Shown here one piece after another: positions 57,384 through 64,000 of a stretch of 64,000 nucleotides of DNA. Source of the DNA: Anisakis pegreffii (lineage: Eukaryota; Nematoda; Chromadorea; Rhabditida; Anisakidae); contig JAPYMA010001200.1 in NCBI GenBank assembly GCA_035041965.1, positions 120,710 through 184,709 of the forward strand. The letters are read 5' to 3'. The notes under the pieces were generated by a model, which was not told where the DNA came from, ran no database searches, and worked only from the letters and a program-made list of their open reading frames with translations. Both the position numbers and the translations under genes were made by a program. Position 1 is the stretch's first letter. Each line of letters begins with the position of its first letter.

Positions 57384-58726
57384 AAAATGACCCAAGCGAT
57401 GTTTACAGTTCACCGTGATGCCTTCATTTCATTTTAACTTAGAAGTACTCTTATCTCATCATAAAGTTTTGTCTTTGTCACCATTAAGAAAACTAGTATT
57501 ACGTAGTAATAGCAGTGCTCAGTTTAAAAAAATAGAATCTGATTTTCGGTGATGTTGAATCTAATCGCAACAATCAATTTGAAATAATTTATACCATTCT
57601 GCACAAGTGCACTGACTGCGGTAATCAAACCAACAACGAATACAACACTGCAGTTCATCGTTATCGAACAGGAACGTAACAAGAGAACGTTTCAGTTTCT
57701 GTGTGAATCGAAAATTGATAGTGCTAATCCGTTCTGTGTGTAATACGTTCATTTTCATAAGTTGACCAATTGTATCAGCAATTTATAATATTCATATTCC
57801 ATTTGAGTGTCTTCATCAAGACTTCTATCGTCAATCGTCGATATCCAAAAGAATCTTTCATACGAACATACATAAGCAAGTGCGTTTTTGAACGTGTGAA
57901 GAAGGCATAATTCCGTTTGAAATATCATTTTAACGACCGACGACGTACTGATCTGTGAGACAGTTCGTTGCGTAGTTCGAGTGATATCGTCAACACAGCC
58001 GAAACCTTGCGATATGACCATCGACACGCTGCTTCGAAAGATTGTTATTGAGCAACGCAGGCAGTTAGAATACCACTCAAAATAACCTATGCACATAATT
58101 ATCTTTCGAACTATCAAAATTGAACAATTCTTAGGAGCACCATATAAGATTTGTTATTTTCTTGCTGTGAACATTTTCAAACAACTTGCTTGTTGATAAC
58201 CTTAAAAAATCACATCAACTTTAACGAGTGACACCAACAAAATCATATCTGAACCTACGAAGATGAAACTTTCAAAGAACTTCAATCAACCCTAATCCAA
58301 AATTTACGAACAAAAAGCTATATGATTTCATCAGTTAGGAAGGAAAGGAACTTTATGCGAACAACGTCGAACGAGCGACAGTGCTGGCTTTCATGAAGAA
58401 CATTACACAAGAAGTACCCAACTAAAATCACGGGCATGCGTTTGATATACGAGATTTGAATAGAAGAGGTACAAAAGCAAGCATTTATCAGGAACGTTTT
58501 CAGAAGATGACAACCAAATGGCGACAAACAAATACGACATCATTCTAAACATCAACAAACTGTTTCTTTCATTTTCTCGTCGAGTGAATTAATCAGAGAT
58601 GAGTCAGTTTTACCGAAATGAACACAAAAATATTAATTTCAACAACGATTATACAGATATGCAAACTCAGCATCTCATTAGCAGTCTGCGAACAAATAGA
58701 GAAGGGAAAAGAGATACAATAAGACC

Positions 58727-61700
58727 TTAAGATGGAAAGAATGTGAACGCGTTTAAAGATGGATCATAATTGAGTGGAGGTTGTTGATCACGTCCCCTGA
58801 AAATGACAATTTAAGGCATTATTTGAAAGTCAAAAGTGCTTGAGAAGTGGGCGTGATAACAATGTCCATTCGAGAAATTTAGCATTCGATGAGTAGCATT
58901 CGTTAAATACGATTACTCGAGTAGATCTCAAATGTACACATTTTAATCCTCAGGTGGAGGTTGTAAAGGTATTGATAAAGTTTTCAAAAGATGGAATAAA
59001 TTTTTGATTGGAATCGTAATTTTGACGATAAAAATCGGAAAACTGAAAGAATTAATTGTATGAGAGTCTTAGAGGCTTGAAAGAGGAAGAAAGGTACCTG
59101 GAAGATCGACTGAAGAGGTGATCACGAGAGAATGTGAATGTATCGGTTAATTGCGAGTGCACCTCGAGCAAAACATCCAATCGAGAGACGAGGAATGCCA
59201 TTTGTGAGGTCAACAATGAATCGCGTTTCTTCGCTTCCTTCCGTTTAACAAGTAAAACATTTATTGCGTATTCCAAATTCTGCAATGTTTAAAACAGACA
59301 TGAAACTCACTTTCTAGAAATTATCACGTAGTCGATTAACAACTCAGCCTGGTTAACTGTAAAACGCAAAGTGCAACAATTTATTGAACAGTCACCATCT
59401 GAACACGCCACTATTCATGCTAATGACTTTACTGCAAATTTCCATTTATCTCTTCTGTTTCAAAAATGACATCCAAATTCTCGCAAATAAAAAATTTGCA
59501 GTGCAAAATGCTACATTAGAATAAATCAACCGTGACATTAACCTTGATAAGAAGCGACGATTTGCTGCTGTATTTATGTTTGTTGTCAATGCTCAGTGAT
59601 AATATAAATAATGGGCTGTCACTAAGCGGATATCCAACACTGATCTACAACAAATTGCATATTATGAATGCACGTACATTTAAGTTTTTCACTTAAACAT
59701 AACAAGTCATTGAATGATAATATAGATTAATACGAGTAGTAGATACGTAGATTAATACGAGTAATAGATACGTAGATTAATACGAGTAACAGCAATACAA
59801 GCGATATAAAGTAATATAAGGAGTAGTAAAGCTGCACAACTAACAGTGATGAGTGCAGTGAGTTTCGCAGGCGATCGTTCCACTTCGGCGGCGAAATAGA
59901 AATGATTATTCGCATCACTATTATTGCGATCACTTTCGATCATTTCCCGATAGTCATTCGTTACTATTGGATTCGACTATAAAATTAATTCGACAAACTG
60001 CTTTGGAATACAGAGTTGTATTCATACAACAAAATATGATTCATATCGCACGTCGCATAACAAATCGTCAAACATTTTTAAACCGTCAATTAATCATAAA
60101 CACATCAAAGCGCTTAAGAAATTCATCATTTGACGAACTGTTCTGAGTGTACAATTCAAATGGAAATAATTCACTTTAAAGGACTCACGAAGAACTCTTC
60201 AGCTGAAAGCGTTTTGAAATCGACTAATTTCGATAGCATTTTCGGTGGATATTCTTTTCTGTCCTCAACGCTCATATCATCGAACAGCTTCAACGAACCT
60301 AAAATCAACGTCAAACACACCAATAGAATGAAAATGTTCAGTGCAACGATGCACATATCTGTAATGAATAAAGAGGTCAGTTAACATAATGTTACTGTCA
60401 CCATCATCTGAAAAGCACCAAAAAAAAGATGAGACTCACGAAGTGACTGAATGGATTTGATTAAGACATATCGCGAACGAACGCGACCTCTGATCGCTTT
60501 AACCACCGACTCAATGATATCACACAACTGCGTGTCACTCCTCTTCTCGGCATCCCTTCCAATACCAGCCATACGCTGTGCGAACGCATACATCCGACCG
60601 AATTTTCGCTCATAATCGGACACTTTCAAACTTAATTTGTGGCTTGTAAAATTACAATTTTTTAATGCTGAGCATTCATAAATTCAAAAAATAACTCAGC
60701 ATATTTCACAGAAATCGTGCCATATACGATAAAGAGAAACTTACTGAAACTGATCGAGTTTAGCCTGACCCACAGCATTCGGACATTTATCGCCAACATC
60801 TTTCGGATACAACTCGACCAGAATTGATTCGTCACACAACATATTTCTAGAAACATTCACTCATATATGAGTTTTTCTTCACGTTATGATCATTGATTGC
60901 GAATACTCAACATAAAAATCAACAAAATCTCATAAAAACAATCTTCTTCTAAACTCTAACCCATAAAAAGGTAACGATGACCCTTGAAGCTTTGCAATCA
61001 CGGCGATTGAATGCAACTGCAGTATATAAGAGAACTGCAGCGATATCTGAATATCATCTGCAACATAACAAAACATTAAACTAACCAATAATATTTCCAA
61101 TAAACAGTATACCACAACGTTTAATTTTCAAAATCGATGAATTATTGCTAACGACTTCTAAAATGAATGTTTCTCGAAGCACTTATACTTTAAAGCCAAC
61201 AAAGCGTAGTTCGATGTAACAACTTGAGATGGCTTAAGAGCAAAACAACAACTCTTTATTATACTATACGCTGATCATCTTAATTGAATTTTCACAACAA
61301 ATAATTCAAAATTCCTGGTCATAATTCAACACAAAACATCTGCTAAGGAAATGGATAAATGGTTGGGAAATTATAGCTTATGATAGGAGTGTAAAAAAGG
61401 GAATCTAAGCGTTAATTAGTAATGAGATAAATTAGATTGAATCGCACCTAAAAGCAGATGATAAAAAATAGCAAGATGAAGGGAATGTGACAAACGATAA
61501 AAAAACGAACTAGCACAGGTGATATCAATAACGAGATGGATCGGATGCGCCCCTAGCACAAATTCTTTCCGTTTCGCCATTCGTTCACTCAGTGTATTAT
61601 GACGCCTCCTTGAACGACTCGGTGAACGATCTCGATCCGTCTTAATCACAAGTATTTTATTTCATTCAACATTTCACATAAACCGACTATATCAGCAAAC

Positions 61701-63604
61701 AGATCCGTTTCATAAGAATAATAGAGGAATAAACTGACATCGGCATCGGTGCTCTCATCGTTGTCCTCATCAGCATTCTCTGAACGTTGCTCTTGTTCAT
61801 TTTCACGCAATTTCATCGCATTCTCAATATCTCCTTTGCATCGTATCGCTATGCCTTTATCTTCAATTTATTCCTTTCATTCATTAAAATGAAATAAGAT
61901 TCAATCCCGATTTGTAATCAATCAAAAGTGGATACCTTCAGCAAGATCGCAATAAGCTTTCACTTGAATGAATATCACGAACAATTCCTTCGGTAAATAC
62001 GCGAGAAACTGTCTCTGTTGCGAGACATTCGATGAAAGTGCATTCAAACCCATCAAGTCTTGAACTGGACGAGCTGCCTTAAACGATTTGTCTCAATTGC
62101 ACAATGTCAGTCACAGTGAACGTACAATCATTCAATCTCTGACCATAAAAAATAAATTTATTGATAGGGAAGAGCCAAATACTTACTTCGATAAGCGATT
62201 CAACCATTGATTTCAAAGACTTCAATCGATTTTGCTTTGTTGAAATATCACTTATGAGCACATTCTTGCGACCTTCTCGTTCTTGCAGTGTGCCAATCAG
62301 CCTGAAATGCATAAATATATCATTCTCTTTTTAGACGCATTTCTCAACAAATCAATAATGTAATGTCACGATTCACTTCAAAGTATCACCGCAATAAAGC
62401 AACATAATTAAATAAATTATCAACGCGCTTCTTTGCTTTTCAATTCTTCTCACATCGCTTGTTGTATTGAATCGTATTCATGCTATGAATCTTGTTCATA
62501 CGCGCATCATATTCTCTTTTGATCGTCTAATTATATCGATGAATCAAAATCAATCATCGAATCAGTATCAGAATAATACTAATTCATTGAAACGATCATG
62601 AAAATGTCATCGCTAGAAAAATCAAAGATCTCATGCTATTATTCGGATGAAACCTTACGTTTTCCTCTCGGTCAATTCCCATTCCAAACGAGCGATACGT
62701 TCCTGATGAGCATTTTGCTGCGCTTTCTCCTTCACTTCCGCACTCGCGTTCTCGTAGAACTCATTCAACGGTACCAGATCAATCTCCTCATCTGCTGAGC
62801 TGCAACAAAGACGCAATATATTTTGAGCAATAGAGATTCCAAATGGAACAGTGTTCAGAAGCAGTACTGTGCGCTAGAAATAAACCTGAATTCGACACAT
62901 CTTGCGATCTCTTTTTGCAGATGTTCAATTTCAGACTGAACGTTTTGCAGTTGCAAAAATCGTTCGTCGACGTTCTCTCGTTCCGTATTTCCCTTCTCAC
63001 GACATTTATTGTTGTTGAATTGTGCAAAACGATTCAAACGTCGTAACGACAGCAAATGTGACATGATCGATTCGTTTACACACGTCATACCGTCTTCACT
63101 CTACAAATTAACCAACTTGTTCATTGTGCTGTCTGATTTATCACTTCAATTACGCAATTCGGTTACATTTACAAGTATTTAAATGTTCGGATAAACGATA
63201 ACCGTATTCGTATTGTTATCAGAACAAAGTTGATTGCACAGTTGTCTCAATCGATTCGAATGCTCGTGGAACATTCCCTCAACTTTATCCCATTCCAATC
63301 GCATTGCTTCCGCATCTTCAGCTTCATAGAATTCCTTCAACACAAATTTTCCATGCTTACCCACGTCGATGTTTTGCTTTGATATATAAAAATTATAATC
63401 ATTTTCAAACTCTTCTGATGGGACATGTATCAACGTTGATCTTCTCATTAATTGATTATATCGACCACAACGCAGATGATGAGTTCGTATCGACCCACTA
63501 CGTACTGACCTAATGTAATATATTCCGGATCGAATCCGCAATCTTTCATACGGATTCATCGATATCGTATGTGTTGTTGTTTTCTCGCTCATATCAGATA
63601 TCAT
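58727..63604 (-). CDS. thoc-5: THO complex subunit 5 (THOC5), 15 exons, 745 aa
   Basis: Exons on the minus strand: 63604-63203, 63100-62886, 62799-62659, 62301-62187, 62077-61936, 61860-61739, 61640-61511, 61057-60976, 60846-60745, 60630-60440, 60298-60189, 59976-59845, 59644-59543, 59279-59098 and 58796-58727. Phase is kept; the total is 2238 nt. Family landmarks in order: LRRLNRFAQ, the coiled-coil LQNVQSEIEHLQKEIARCVE, DEEIDLVPLNEFYE, RIARLEWELTER, LPKELFVIFIQVKAYCDLAE, an acidic stretch then basic SPSRSRRRHN, HPIHLVIDITCA, VELYPKDVGDKCPNAVGQ, the RVRSRYVL block, GYPLSDSPLFILSL, SRLDVLLEVHSQ, and a C-terminal RGRD...LNYDPS before TAA. THOC5 belongs to THO/TREX, which couples transcription to mRNA export in the nucleus (established). 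Human THOC5 has 683 residues. The N-terminal exon is open but poorly conserved before FYEAEDAEAM, so its start (first ATG 63604) is the least certain part. Confidence 0.9.
59723..59797. repeat. Three-copy 25-bp tandem repeat in a THOC5 intron
   Basis: Units beginning tagattaatacgagta at 59723, 59748 and 59773. Copies 1 and 2 differ at one base and the 3' part of copy 3 diverges. It lies in the intron between the exons 59976-59845 and 59644-59543, close to the donor side. Confidence 0.9.
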
Positions 63605-64000
63605 TTTACATTCATTACTACACAATCAAATCAGATGTTTTCTAACTATTCGATCTCACCGAGACTGTCACAGCTTTACTTGTCTCACTTGTTGCTCTCT
63701 TCTTCTCGCGGATTTGCACACTATCCGTCGTCGGACGTATTGTACGTTTCATTGTCGATCGCGAGAAACCTCAAATAATTCGGTGATTTACTTCAGATGG
63801 CATTTTCGAAAAATCAAGTTTCGAAGCGTGCAACTTTTCGGAGCGACCCGAAAACAACTCTGACATAAGCATCGAGGATTTGCAAGAGATCTTATCCCTA
63901 TTGTGACACTGAAGTATGTAATATTAAAGGCATGAAAGGAGGCTTCGAAACGACGAGTGCGATTCGGACGTCCTCAACAATATCAGACAGAATAAATCGT
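63605..64000. other. Upstream flank of THOC5
   Basis: On the minus strand an ATG at about 63754 opens 31 basic codons (begins MKRTIRPTTDSVQIREKKRA) ending at a good donor, TCG|GTGAGA, which would suit a THOC5 first exon. However, it does not join the 63604 exon in phase through any acceptor I could find. No other feature is seen before the window edge. Confidence 0.3.

Larger units (their letters stand above)
40627..58726. other. 18-kb gene-poor region between the unidentified gene and THOC5
   Basis: AT-rich, with short featureless ORFs. Contents: a 20-bp duplicated unit (41178-41216), CTG/CAG triplet runs (43241, 44749, 48436), CATC repeats (44690-44712), a GTGT-rich tract (46110-46160), a telomere-like hexamer array (49721-49774), a second such array (57300-57383) and two overlapping minus-strand ORFs (58117-57555) without recognisable domains. 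It could be a regulatory domain or hold genes with small exons that I could not see. Confidence 0.45.

Noticed and set aside
59300..59365. Possible microexon (AELLIDY) between THOC5 exons 13 and 14
   Set aside because: Exons 13 and 14 already join in phase 0 with spacing matching the THOC5 family, so the microexon is not needed.

Overview
The window is AT-rich eukaryotic DNA, very probably from a nematode. Three things support this: intron-rich genes with mostly short introns and TTTCAG-type acceptors; recognisable orthologues of nematode developmental genes (a NeuroD/cnd-1 bHLH gene and a GLI/tra-1 zinc-finger gene) beside an expanded-family CK1/tau-tubulin-like kinase typical of worms; and degenerate hexamer arrays that look like decayed nematode telomere repeat (TTAGGC/GCCTAA). 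The species cannot be named from sequence alone. There is no bacterial, viral or organellar content.

Layout: (1) 28-3449, plus strand, a complete nine-exon CK1/TTBK-like kinase, two of whose introns appear to be GC-AG. (2) 3450-6083, gene-poor. (3) 6084-8699, minus strand, a two-exon cnd-1/NeuroD transcription factor. (4) 8700-17656, a long gene-poor stretch that is the upstream flank of cnd-1 and the downstream flank of tra-1. It holds a 30-bp-arm hairpin, a degenerate telomere-like array, a tRNA-derived SINE copy and one weak two-exon candidate. (5) 17657-24359, minus strand, a GLI/TRA-1 gene that I could splice through 20 exons into 1168 codons in one continuous phase, with five C2H2 fingers. 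A head-to-head SINE palindrome sits in one intron. (6) 24360-58726, mostly non-coding. It contains an unidentified Asn/His/Ser-rich minus-strand gene (first two exons 40626-38913) and a possible later exon near 27.4 kb. Scattered repeats and a few weak ORFs fill the rest. (7) 58727-63604, minus strand, a 15-exon THOC5 orthologue (745 codons, TREX/THO mRNA-export complex). (8) 63605-64000, upstream flank of THOC5.

The genes do not form an operon or an obvious joint pathway: two are developmental transcription factors, one is an mRNA-export factor and one is a kinase. The exon models for the kinase, cnd-1, GLI/tra-1 and THOC5 were built by hand, keeping reading phase across every junction. In each, the summed exon length is a multiple of three and the domains run in family order. 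I saw no rRNA gene, intact tRNA, CRISPR array or autonomous transposase/reverse-transcriptase ORF.
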